Assembly: GCA_027489095.1 (NCBI GenBank)
Contig: JAIYAL010000049.1
Span: 1 to 33,531 of the forward strand
Source of the DNA: Erythrobacteraceae bacterium
GTDB taxonomy: Bacteria > Pseudomonadota > Alphaproteobacteria > Sphingomonadales > Sphingomonadaceae
Direction of reading: 5' to 3'
DNA length: 33,531 bases
A model generated the notes under the pieces. That model worked only from the letters and a program-made list of their open reading frames with translations. It was not told the DNA's origin and ran no database searches. Of this stretch, positions 8,855-14,850 are shown one piece after another. A program made the translations under genes and the position numbers. Every line of letters starts with the position of its first letter. The first letter of the stretch is position 1.

Positions 8855-9220
8855 CTAACCACGCACCGGCACATAGGTCGCGCGCGGCATCCGGCGTCGG
8901 CCGCCCAGCGCCTCGATCCGCGCAGCGACATTCGCAGCGAGGAGATTGCGCACCCGGCGGTTGACTTCGTTGAGCTGGCGCGCGGTCTCGGCGAGGCTGC
9001 GGGTCTCGCCATCGAGCAGCTCTTTCGGGCCGATCTCGGCAAGCGCGTCGCACAGTGCCTCCTTGTCCTGCGCGGCGCCGATCAGTCTGTCGGCATCAAG
9101 CGCGGCAAGCGCCTGCCGCTCGCGTTCGAGCACGGCAATCATCTGCCGCAGGTTGCACACCAGCGGATCGCCGCTCAGGGCCGGGGCGGGCAGGTAAGCG
9201 GGGACGAGAATATCGGGCAT
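8855..9220 (-). CDS. flgN: FlgN-like flagellar export chaperone
   Basis: A 121-residue, mainly helical protein. Its central region (NLRQMIAVLERERQALAALDADRL, then an alpha-hairpin ending in LNEVNRRVRNLLAANVAARI) has the pattern of FlgN, the cytosolic chaperone that keeps FlgK and FlgL unfolded and delivers them to the export gate. The family is weakly conserved, so the call leans on position: it lies 4 bases after flgM, the classical flgM-flgN pair. Its own stop precedes the sigma-54 promoter of the next operon by about 50 bases. FlgK and FlgL, its expected clients, are encoded on the other strand at 18693-20968. Confidence 0.82.
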   Translation of the reverse strand: MPDILVPAYLPAPALSGDPLVCNLRQMIAVLERERQALAALDADRLIGAAQDKEALCDALAEIGPKELLDGETRSLAETARQLNEVNRRVRNLLAANVAARIEALGGRRRMPRATYVPVRG

Positions 9221-9224
9221 CCGC

Positions 9225-9542
9225 TCAGCTCCGCTCGGGAAGCGACAGGCTGACCTGCGCGGCGATCATCGCATCGACGATCTTCGTGGGCACCAGCGGG
9301 TAGGAGCCTTCGCGCAGCGCATTGCGGATTGCGGCGACGCGCTCGGCATCGACTGGTGGTGTGGCGGCGGCGCTCGCAGCGGTGACTTCGAGGCTGATGC
9401 CGGGCACTGACGCAGCGCTGGCAGCGGCAGGGCTGCTGCCCGCGGCGGAGGCGGGGCGCGCTTCGATCTGCGCGCGGTCGCTGGCGGTCACGGCGCGCGA
9501 CGCGCTGACGCTCGGCAATTTGCTCAGTTCGACAGAGGGCAT
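9225..9542 (-). CDS. flgM: anti-sigma-28 factor FlgM
   Basis: A 105-residue protein. The C-terminal half carries the sigma-binding FlgM pattern (VDAERVAAIRNALREGSYPLVPTKIVDAMIAAQ), while the N-terminal half is Ala/Ser/Pro-rich and probably disordered, as expected for a protein secreted through the flagellar channel. It binds FliA and blocks late transcription until the hook is finished, then leaves the cell. A FliA-type promoter lies about 40 bases upstream, so FliA should raise its own inhibitor. Some read-through from flgA (122-base gap) is also possible. Start ATG at 9542. Confidence 0.92.
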   Translation of the reverse strand: MPSVELSKLPSVSASRAVTASDRAQIEARPASAAGSSPAAASAASVPGISLEVTAASAAATPPVDAERVAAIRNALREGSYPLVPTKIVDAMIAAQVSLSLPERS

Positions 9543-9577
9543 TGGGTGGTTGTCCTTCGATCAGGTTCCTGCAGGCG

Positions 9578-9604
9578 AGAACGGCGGGGGCAAGGTGGGT
9601 TTAA
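9578..9604 (-). promoter_or_regulatory. predicted sigma-28 (FliA) promoter for flgM-flgN
   Basis: Minus-strand TTAAAC-N13-GCCGTTCT, in the gap between flgA and flgM. The -10 block GCCGTTCT is identical to that before the MotA-like gene, and the -35 block is identical to that of fliC. Enteric FliA promoters read TAAA-N15-GCCGATAA, so the match is good in the -35 and in the GCCG core. Confidence 0.75.
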
Positions 9605-9607
9605 GGG

Positions 9608-9644
9608 GCCAGTTAGCGGGCCAGTTCAGGGGGAGCCAATTCAG
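9608..9644. repeat. three imperfect direct repeats upstream of the flgM promoter
   Basis: GCCAGTTAG, GCCAGTTCAG and GCCAATTCAG begin at 9608, 9620 and 9635 (12 and 15 bases apart). They lie just upstream of the -35 block of the flgM promoter and 20 bases after the flgA stop. They may bind a regulator or be chance sequence. Confidence 0.5.
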
Positions 9645-9663
9645 GGCGTTTCCGGAGCGTTCC

Positions 9664-10206
9664 TCAGCCGGCGGGAATCACCGCGAGGCCGGGGCGCTCG
9701 ATCCGCGCGCGCAGACCTTCGGCCTTGCGGCTGGTGCGCACGAAGATCCATTCACCGACCGCGCCGCTCTCCATCGCCTCGCCCGGTTGCTGGACGCTGA
9801 AGCCGGGCCCGCGCACCATCACGGTGACAGCTTCGCCGCGCTTGACGGCGGAGGCGGCGCGGCTGGCCGACGCGCTGGCGGCTCCCTGGGCCTGGCCGAT
9901 GGCGACGAAGATCCGCCAGCGCGTCGGCCCGGGGCATTCGACCTGCACGGCATTGCGCGCCGCAGTGTGCCAGCTGACCGCAAGCGTGCCCTCGCAGGGG
10001 GCAAGCTGGAGCCGCGGGTCGGTCGGGGTGCGCGCTCCCCCGGGGTTGCCGGGGGCGGCGCCGGTAAACTCGGCCACCGCGCGGTCGATCATCGCCGGGT
10101 CGGTGAGCCCGCGCGCCTCGGCGGCCGGGTCGCACAGTGGCAGCAGCATCGGCAGGGCGAGCGGGGCGAACCGCCAGCCGTGCAGCAAGGTCGAGAGGCT
10201 TTCCAT
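9664..10206 (-). CDS. flgA: flagellar P-ring assembly chaperone FlgA
   Basis: A 180-residue periplasmic protein. A signal peptide is seen (residues 1 to about 30, cleaved near DPAAEA-RG). The C-terminal half resembles the SAF/ChapFlgA domain (VKRGEAVTVMVRGPGFSVQQPGEAMESGAVGEWIFVRT), which helps FlgI polymerise into the P ring. The frame stays open upstream to 10296, but the ATG at 10206 is chosen because it begins the signal peptide and has AGGAG 10 bases ahead. Two cysteines (around residues 73 and 101) could form a disulfide. It is split from the other ring genes (flgH, flgI are at 16442-18340) and has its own predicted sigma-54 promoter. Confidence 0.88.
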   Translation of the reverse strand: MESLSTLLHGWRFAPLALPMLLPLCDPAAEARGLTDPAMIDRAVAEFTGAAPGNPGGARTPTDPRLQLAPCEGTLAVSWHTAARNAVQVECPGPTRWRIFVAIGQAQGAASASASRAASAVKRGEAVTVMVRGPGFSVQQPGEAMESGAVGEWIFVRTSRKAEGLRARIERPGLAVIPAG

Positions 10207-10284
10207 CGGGCCAGGGCTCCTGTTGATGTCGTGTCGGATCGTGACATGCGCCCATCCAAGGCGGCAATCGGTTCGTCCGGAACC

Positions 10285-10300
10285 AGCAAGGGCCATGCCA
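10285..10300 (-). promoter_or_regulatory. predicted sigma-54 promoter for flgA
   Basis: Minus-strand TGGCATG-GCCC-TTGCT matches the sigma-54 consensus with GG-N10-GC spacing. It lies about 80 bases before the chosen flgA ATG. The alternative ATG at 10296 falls inside this element, which supports the downstream start. Confidence 0.72.
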
Positions 10301-10343
10301 AGCCCTGCCTAGGTGATAATCCTGAGCCCGCCTGCGGGGCGCC

Positions 10344-10370
10344 TTAAGCATGGCCTGCTAAAGCCGGAGC
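10344..10370 (+). promoter_or_regulatory. predicted sigma-28 (FliA) promoter for the GGDEF gene
   Basis: TTAAGC-N13-GCCGGAGC, with the same geometry as the promoters of fliC, flgM and the MotA-like gene. The second half of the -10 block (GAGC) departs from the TTCT/CTCT of the others, so this is the weakest of the four. It lies 33 bases before the ATG and diverges from the flgA promoter. Confidence 0.5.
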
Positions 10371-10403
10371 TGTCCCCTCCAACTCCCGAATTGTGCGCCC
10401 GCC

Positions 10404-11480
10404 ATGCCTTTCCCGACCGGTTATCTCACCCGCTCCGCCCGCACCCCTCCAGAGCCCCCTGCGCCATCTGAGGCGATCCCGATTGAGGGCCGCGCGCAGG
10501 AGGCGCGCCGGGTGCTTCTCGCCCGGATCGGCGATTTCGTGGTGCGCCACGATCTGCCGGTGACCGCCCAGAACCTCGCCACGGTGTGCGGTGCGCTGTC
10601 GGGCTCGCAGCCCGAACTGGCCGAAGCCCTCGTCCAGCGCGAAGTCTCGGGCGAGCCGATCGACCAGCGTTGGCTCGACACGCTCAGCCGCCTCGATCCC
10701 GATGGGCACAGTCGCATCGCCGCGCTCGAGACGCTTTCCGACAAGCTCGAATATGCGCTGATGCGCTTTGCCCAGACCGCCCGCGCCGCGCAGTCCGAGA
10801 CCAGCGATCATCGCGGCGCGATCGGCGTGCAGATCGAGGCGCTCGCCGGGCCCGAAGGGTTGGAGCAAGTGCTCGATCTGTCGCGCGCGATGCTTGCGCG
10901 GATCGAGCAGGCCGAGGCGGCGATGGCGCGAAGCGAGGCCGAGACTGAGCTGCTGCGCGAGAGCCTCGCCAAGGCGCGGATCGAGGCCGATGTCGACCAC
11001 CTGACCCGCCTGCCCAACCGCCGCGCCTTCGAGCGGCGGCTGGTCTCGGCCGCGCTCGAAGCGCGCGAGCGCGACGAGCCGCTGAGCCTCGCCTTTTGCG
11101 ATGTCGATCACTTCAAGCAGGTCAACGACCGCCACGGTCATGCCGCAGGCGACCGGGTGCTGTGCGCGCTGGCGGCAAGCCTCACCGAAGGCGCGGGCCA
11201 GGCCTGTTTCGTCGCGCGCCACGGTGGCGAGGAATTCGTGCTGCTGTTCCACGGCCTTGCCAAGGAGGCGGCGCGCGGGCGGCTCGATGCGATTCGCCGC
11301 GCGCAGGCCTCGCGCGTGCTGATGAACCGCGACACCGGCCAGCCGTTCGGGCGCATCACCTTCTCGGCCGGGATCGCCGAAGTGACCGAGAGTGCCGACA
11401 TCCGCAGCTGCCTGGCCCGCGCTGACGCGGCGCTCTACAGGGCCAAGCAGCAGGGCCGAAACCAGGTCGAGCTGGGCTGA
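10404..11480 (+). CDS. GGDEF-domain diguanylate cyclase
   Basis: A 358-residue cytosolic protein. The GGDEF domain (about residues 192-358) has the DHLTRLPNRRAFE start, the metal/GTP segment FCDVDHFKQVNDRHGH (231-246) and an intact active-site loop GGEEF (274-278). It should therefore make c-di-GMP from two GTP. The RxxD inhibitory site expected five residues before GGEEF is absent (GQAC there), so product inhibition through that site is unlikely. Residues about 155-195 look like a coiled-coil linker. The N-terminal about 150 residues (RVLLARIGDFVVRHDLPVT onward) match no sensor domain I recognise, and no membrane segment is seen. It diverges from flgA behind a possible FliA promoter, which would tie c-di-GMP synthesis to late flagellar assembly. 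Confidence 0.92.
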   Translation: MPFPTGYLTRSARTPPEPPAPSEAIPIEGRAQEARRVLLARIGDFVVRHDLPVTAQNLATVCGALSGSQPELAEALVQREVSGEPIDQRWLDTLSRLDPDGHSRIAALETLSDKLEYALMRFAQTARAAQSETSDHRGAIGVQIEALAGPEGLEQVLDLSRAMLARIEQAEAAMARSEAETELLRESLAKARIEADVDHLTRLPNRRAFERRLVSAALEARERDEPLSLAFCDVDHFKQVNDRHGHAAGDRVLCALAASLTEGAGQACFVARHGGEEFVLLFHGLAKEAARGRLDAIRRAQASRVLMNRDTGQPFGRITFSAGIAEVTESADIRSCLARADAALYRAKQQGRNQVELG

Positions 11481-11522
11481 GAGGCGCCGCCCTCTCAGGC
11501 CTTCCGGCGCGCGCAGTCTGGC

Positions 11523-11996
11523 TCAGCTGACCCCGTCTGCCACTGGTTGATCATAGGCGAGGCTGGCGTAGAGATCCTCGGCATCCCCCGCAGTGATGAT
11601 CGTGCGCACCCGTGTGCCGACGGCGCGTGCCTCGGCGGCAAGCGCCTCGGCCCGCGCCCAGGCTGCAGCCTCGCCGCCGCTCGTATGGGTGGCGAAGATC
11701 GTCAGCGTCGCGCGCCTGTCGGGTTGCTGAGCCGCCAGCCATGCGCCCAGACCCGGCCCGCCCGGCACCGCCCGGTACAGAGCCTGCGCTGCGGCGATCT
11801 GCGGGCGGGGGAGCCCGCGCGCATCCCTTTCGCTCGCCTCGCTGTCGGCCAGCCGCCGTCCGCTTTCGGCCTCGGCTGCGGGGAGCGCGGACAGGGTTAG
11901 CAGGAACAGGATCAGCGCGAGGTCGGCGAGGATCAACTGCCAGCCATGACCTCCGTGCGCCTGCCCCCCCGGAGAGGGCGTGGCGATGCCGGTCAT
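11523..11996 (-). CDS. small MotB/ExbD-like membrane protein, partner of the MotA-like protein
   Basis: A 157-residue protein with one N-terminal membrane segment (about residues 19-38, WQLILADLALILFLLTLSAL). This contains a single aspartate, D25, placed like the proton-carrying Asp of MotB, ExbD and TolR. The C-terminal part (RRATLTIFATHTSGGEAA, then a helix and a strand) has the strand-helix-strand order of an OmpA-like domain. The usual GHTD and NxxLSxxRA peptidoglycan-binding residues are missing. The frame runs upstream to 12068, but the ATG at 11996 overlaps the preceding stop (ATGA) and gives the right N-terminus. It is co-transcribed with the MotA-like gene. It is distinct from the standard motB at 21847-22776, which is twice as long. 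Function is inferred from the Asp-bearing helix and the partner; no homolog was identified by name. Confidence 0.7.
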   Translation of the reverse strand: MTGIATPSPGGQAHGGHGWQLILADLALILFLLTLSALPAAEAESGRRLADSEASERDARGLPRPQIAAAQALYRAVPGGPGLGAWLAAQQPDRRATLTIFATHTSGGEAAAWARAEALAAEARAVGTRVRTIITAGDAEDLYASLAYDQPVADGVS

Positions 11997-12667
11997 GCAA
12001 CGCCCCGCAGGTGCGCGCGGCGGGCCTGCGCGGCCGGATCGGCGCGGTCGATCTGCGCCGCGAACCACTCGGCAAGCGCCTCGCGCTCGCGCTCCTCGGC
12101 ATGGCCTCGACGCTCGATCGCGCTCGCCAGCGGGTGGCAGACGAGGTGCGCGATCAGCGCGCCGTAGAGCGAGGTCAGCACCGCGGTCGAGATCGCTCCC
12201 ATGATCGTGATCGTGGTGGGTGCGGAGGCATGGGGGGTGAGCTGTGTGAAGCCGTAGAGCGTGCCGATCAACCCGAACACCGGAGCAAGTTCGCCCGCCC
12301 AGCCGAACACCTGGACAGCGCCGACCCGCCGCGCCTCGTCGAGCGCGCGTTCGGAGCGGCGGATTTGCCCCAGCGCCTCAAGGGTGCCGTGCCGCAGGTA
12401 GGATTCAAGCATCAGCCCGAGCGCGCGGTCGGGCGGCAGCGCCGGGTCGGCGCGGCGGTGGCCGTCGCGCTGGATCGCGCTCACCGCCAGCGCCAGCGCG
12501 CGGCGGTTGGCCTCGCGCTGGAAGCGGCGACGCAGCAGCTGGCCCGCGGTACCCAGCGCCGCGCCGAAATCCCGCCAGCCGCAGCGCGCGACCGTGGCGA
12601 GCACCGTCCCGGCGACCACGATTCCCAGCGCGCCGGGATCGAACAGGGCAGAAAAGCTGTGCGGCAT
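11993..12667 (-). CDS. MotA/TolQ/ExbB-like proton-channel protein
   Basis: A 224-residue protein with about three membrane segments. The first (residues 8-28, LFDPGALGIVVAGTVLATVA) resembles the second helix of MotA. The last two carry the channel motif (ELAPVFGLIGTLYGFTQL and AISTAVLTSLYGALIAHLVCHPLAS) with the conserved Pro and G-x-x-GT. A cytosolic loop between them is about 80 residues. It would be the channel half of a stator-like complex with the following small MotB/ExbD-like protein, perhaps auxiliary to the main MotA. The frame stays open to 12889, but the ATG at 12667 has a GGGGGAT purine run ahead and lies about 30 bases after a FliA-type promoter; upstream residues look non-coding. 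MotA is preferred over ExbB because of the helix-2-like start. Confidence 0.82.
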   Translation of the reverse strand: MPHSFSALFDPGALGIVVAGTVLATVARCGWRDFGAALGTAGQLLRRRFQREANRRALALAVSAIQRDGHRRADPALPPDRALGLMLESYLRHGTLEALGQIRRSERALDEARRVGAVQVFGWAGELAPVFGLIGTLYGFTQLTPHASAPTTITIMGAISTAVLTSLYGALIAHLVCHPLASAIERRGHAEEREREALAEWFAAQIDRADPAAQARRAHLRGVA

Positions 12668-12699
12668 GGCGGATCCCCCGAGGCTGGTTGCGACAAGCG

Positions 12700-12726
12700 A
12701 GAACGGCCGCGCGGCGGGGCGATTAA
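12700..12726 (-). promoter_or_regulatory. predicted sigma-28 (FliA) promoter for the MotA-like/MotB-like pair
   Basis: Minus-strand TTAATC-N13-GCCGTTCT. The -10 block and spacing are identical to the flgM promoter, with one difference in the -35. It lies 33 bases upstream of the ATG of the MotA-like gene, in the divergent gap with flgB. Confidence 0.74.
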
Positions 12727-12837
12727 GCCCCTGCGGTGAGACGCGGCACGACTTTGCCCGCGCTGCGCCCGCCGACCGGCAAAAGCCTGCCGCCGCGCCT
12801 CGCGGCTCCCCGTGAGGCGCGGCTCCCTTCGCCGGTT

Positions 12838-12853
12838 TGGCACGCTTCGTGCT
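12838..12853 (+). promoter_or_regulatory. predicted sigma-54 promoter for the flgB operon
   Basis: TGGCACG-CTTC-GTGCT matches the sigma-54 consensus in the -24 block and in the GC of the -12 block, with GG-N10-GC spacing. It lies about 60 bases before the flgB start. It should drive the long run flgB to motB, for which no other strong promoter was seen. Confidence 0.74.
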
Positions 12854-12912
12854 GTCCATTGCCGCGAACCCGCGGGTCCCACCCCGCAAGCTGCTGACAG
12901 GAGACCGTGCAA

Positions 12913-13266
12913 GTGAACGAGCGACTTTTCGGCATCCACGGCGCCGCGCTGACCCTGCGCTCCGAGCGCATGGGTGTGATCGCGTCCAACATCGCCAATG
13001 CCGCGACCCCCGGCTTCAAGGCGCGCGACATCGACTTCAATGCCGCGCTCGAAACGCGGCTGGCGCAGGCGCGGGGTGTGACCATCCCCGGCGGGGACGC
13101 GCGCATGCTGTATCGCCAGCCGACCATGCCTTCGCTCGATGGCAACACGGTCGAGCTGAACCGCGAGCAGGTCGCCTTCGCCGAGAACGCGGTGGCCTAC
13201 TCGGCGACGCTCAGCTTCGTGCAGGGCCGGGTCAGCACCATCACCCGCGCGCTGAAGGGTGAGTGA
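12913..13266 (+). CDS. flgB: flagellar proximal rod protein FlgB
   Basis: A 117-residue rod subunit of normal short FlgB length, exported through the flagellar channel to form the proximal rod. The rod/hook N-terminal helix is visible (LTLRSERMGVIASNIANAATPGFKARDIDF), with the ANNxANxxTPGFK-type signature, and the C-terminal helix is also present. Two GTG codons could start it (12907, 12913). The AGGAG at 12899-12903 is only 3 bases from the first but 9 from the second, so 12913 is preferred. First gene of the flgBCDEFGHIJKL-motAB run, behind a sigma-54-type promoter. Confidence 0.93.
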   Translation: MNERLFGIHGAALTLRSERMGVIASNIANAATPGFKARDIDFNAALETRLAQARGVTIPGGDARMLYRQPTMPSLDGNTVELNREQVAFAENAVAYSATLSFVQGRVSTITRALKGE

Positions 13267-13268
13267 CC

Positions 13269-13679
13269 ATGCCCGAGCGCGCTCCCACCACACTGTTCTC
13301 CCTGACCACCCGCGCGATGAGCGCGCAGATGGTGCGGATGAACGCGGCGACTTCGAACCTCGCCAATGCCGGATCGGTCGCCTCGAGCGAGGAAGCCGCA
13401 TACCGCCCGATCCGCGCGGTCTTTGCCGTCGAGCTCGACCGTGCCTCGGGCCTCGCCGGGGTGACCACCAGCGGGCTGGTGCGCGCCGATGCCGCGCCGA
13501 CCAAGCGTTACGATCCGGGCCACCCGCTCGCCGACAAGGATGGCAACATCTGGGAGGCCCCGGTCGATGAGAGCGCCGAGATGGTCGAGATCATGGAGAG
13601 CGCCCGCCAGTATCAGAACCTGGTCCAGGCGCTCCAGACCGCCAAGCAGTTGATGCTCGAAACCCTGAGGAGCCAATAA
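13269..13679 (+). CDS. flgC: flagellar proximal rod protein FlgC
   Basis: A 136-residue proximal rod protein. The N-terminal helix (FSLTTRAMSAQMVRMNAATSNLANAGS) and the C-terminal helix (VDESAEMVEIMESARQYQNLVQALQTAKQLMLETL) are those of FlgC, which joins FlgB, FlgF and FlgE-FliE in the rod. The usual YRPI/R motif after the N-terminal helix is present (AYRPIRAVF). ATG at 13269, two bases after the flgB stop, preceded by AAGGGTGAG; the GTG two codons earlier (13263) is not preferred. Confidence 0.94.
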   Translation: MPERAPTTLFSLTTRAMSAQMVRMNAATSNLANAGSVASSEEAAYRPIRAVFAVELDRASGLAGVTTSGLVRADAAPTKRYDPGHPLADKDGNIWEAPVDESAEMVEIMESARQYQNLVQALQTAKQLMLETLRSQ

Positions 13680-13681
13680 TC

Positions 13682-13987
13682 ATGGACACGTCTTCGATCA
13701 CCCCCGCCGCGCAGGCGACACTTGACCGCCTCAACACGCCCTCGAAGCTCAAGGGCAGCACGCAGTCGCTTGGCCAGGCCGACTTCCTGCGCCTGCTGAC
13801 CACCCAGCTTTCCCAGCAGGACCCGCTCGCGCCGACTGACAATCAGGCGATGCTGGCACAGATGGCGCAGTTCTCCGCGCTTGCCGCGACGACCGAGAGC
13901 GGCGCGACGCTCGAGGAGATCTCGACCAAGCTCGACCGCCTGATCGCGGCGCAGGAAGCGACCGCGCGCCGGATGCCGCCCGCCTGA
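13682..13987 (+). CDS. flgD: short FlgD, hook-capping N-terminal domain only
   Basis: A 101-residue protein that contains only the conserved N-terminal FlgD domain, including QADFLRLLTTQLSQQDPLAPTDN and AMLAQMAQFSALA. In the family this part binds the hook tip, and FlgD proteins usually run to about 220 residues or more, with a C-terminal Tudor/Ig-like pair forming the cap plate. Here the frame ends in TGA after a short linker (ATARRMPPA) with no frameshifted remnant: flgE begins 46 bases later. The gene therefore looks naturally short rather than broken. It lies 2 bases after flgC. The short form may match the short FlgE that follows. Confidence 0.88.
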   Translation: MDTSSITPAAQATLDRLNTPSKLKGSTQSLGQADFLRLLTTQLSQQDPLAPTDNQAMLAQMAQFSALAATTESGATLEEISTKLDRLIAAQEATARRMPPA

Positions 13988-14033
13988 ATCCGGCCCTTTC
14001 GACCCTCCCTCTCACCCCAAAGGATCACGCCCC

Positions 14034-14846
14034 ATGTCTTTCTTCACTTCCATCTCCGGCCTCAAGAATGCCGAAACCGATCTGCGCATCATCGCGCACA
14101 ACATCGCCAATGCCGAAACCGTGGGCTTCAAGAAAAGCTCGGTGCAGTTCTCCGACCTGGTCGCCAGCGGTTCCTCGACCGACCCGCGCCGCAGCCCCGG
14201 CATCGGTGCGACCGTCGCCGGGATCACCCAGGATTTCGTGCTCGGCCCGCTTGAGCAGACCGGGCGCAGCCTCGATCTGGCGATCGACGGTGACGGCTTC
14301 TTTGCGCTCACCAATCCCTTCTCCGGCGAAGAGACCTACTCGCGCAACGGCAATTTCCGCCTGACGGCTGCGGGCGAGCTTGAGGACAGCTGGGGCAACC
14401 GCCTTCAGGCCTACCCGGTCGACGCGGCCGGCAACCCGACCTCGACCACCGCCGCCGATGTCGACGTGCCGGTGGTCAATGCCAGCGGCTCGGCCCTTGC
14501 CAATGTCACCATCAACAATCGCGGGATCGTCATCGCCGCCTATGGTGACGGCACCACCCAGCCGGTCGGACAGGTCGCGCTGGCGACCTTCTCGGCTCCC
14601 AACGGACTGCGTGCGGTCGGGCAGACCAAGTGGCAGGCGACCGGGGATTCGGGCGCGGCGGTGTTCGGCAACCCCGGCATCGGTTCCTATGGCGAGATGA
14701 TCAGCGGCGCGCTTGAACGCTCCAACGTCGATCTTGCCGAGGAGATGGTCTCGCTGCTCACCGCGCAGCGCAACTTCCAGGCGAATGCCAAGGCGATCGA
14801 TACCGCCACGCAGATCTCCCAGACCGTCCTCAACCTGCGTTCGTAA
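14034..14846 (+). CDS. flgE: flagellar hook protein FlgE, short form
   Basis: A 270-residue hook subunit. The N-terminal helix (MSFFTSISGLKNAETDLRII, then HNIANAETVGFKKSSVQF) is typical of FlgE. The DLAIDGDGFFAL and YSRNGNFRL motifs follow, and the C-terminal rod/hook helix ends in TQISQTVLNLRS. Most FlgE proteins I know are about 400 residues, so the surface-exposed D2/D3-type insertion must be much reduced. The protein is about as long as FlgG. Position between flgD and flgF and the FlgE-type N-terminus favour hook over rod. AAAGGATC lies 9-16 bases upstream of the ATG. Confidence 0.9.
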   Translation: MSFFTSISGLKNAETDLRIIAHNIANAETVGFKKSSVQFSDLVASGSSTDPRRSPGIGATVAGITQDFVLGPLEQTGRSLDLAIDGDGFFALTNPFSGEETYSRNGNFRLTAAGELEDSWGNRLQAYPVDAAGNPTSTTAADVDVPVVNASGSALANVTINNRGIVIAAYGDGTTQPVGQVALATFSAPNGLRAVGQTKWQATGDSGAAVFGNPGIGSYGEMISGALERSNVDLAEEMVSLLTAQRNFQANAKAIDTATQISQTVLNLRS

Positions 14847-14850
14847 GGCG

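Noticed and set aside
10207-10296. Longer flgA start at 10296
   Set aside because: The extra 30 residues precede a clean signal peptide, and the ATG lies within the predicted sigma-54 promoter.
11478-11500. GAGAGG...CCTCTC hairpin after the GGDEF gene
   Set aside because: Only a six-base stem and no T-run; too weak to call a terminator.
11551-12102. Alternative minus-strand frame overlapping the MotB-like gene
   Set aside because: Arg/Pro/Ala-rich, with no membrane helix. The other frame has the Asp-bearing helix and the ATGA overlap with its upstream partner.
12744-12758. Sigma-54-like CGGCACGACTTTGCCC upstream of flgB
   Set aside because: The GG-to-GC gap is 9 bases, not 10, and a correctly spaced, better match lies 90 bases downstream at 12838-12853.
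12668-12889. Upstream extension of the MotA-like gene
   Set aside because: It would cross the predicted FliA promoter and adds 74 residues of low-complexity sequence not seen in MotA or TolQ proteins.
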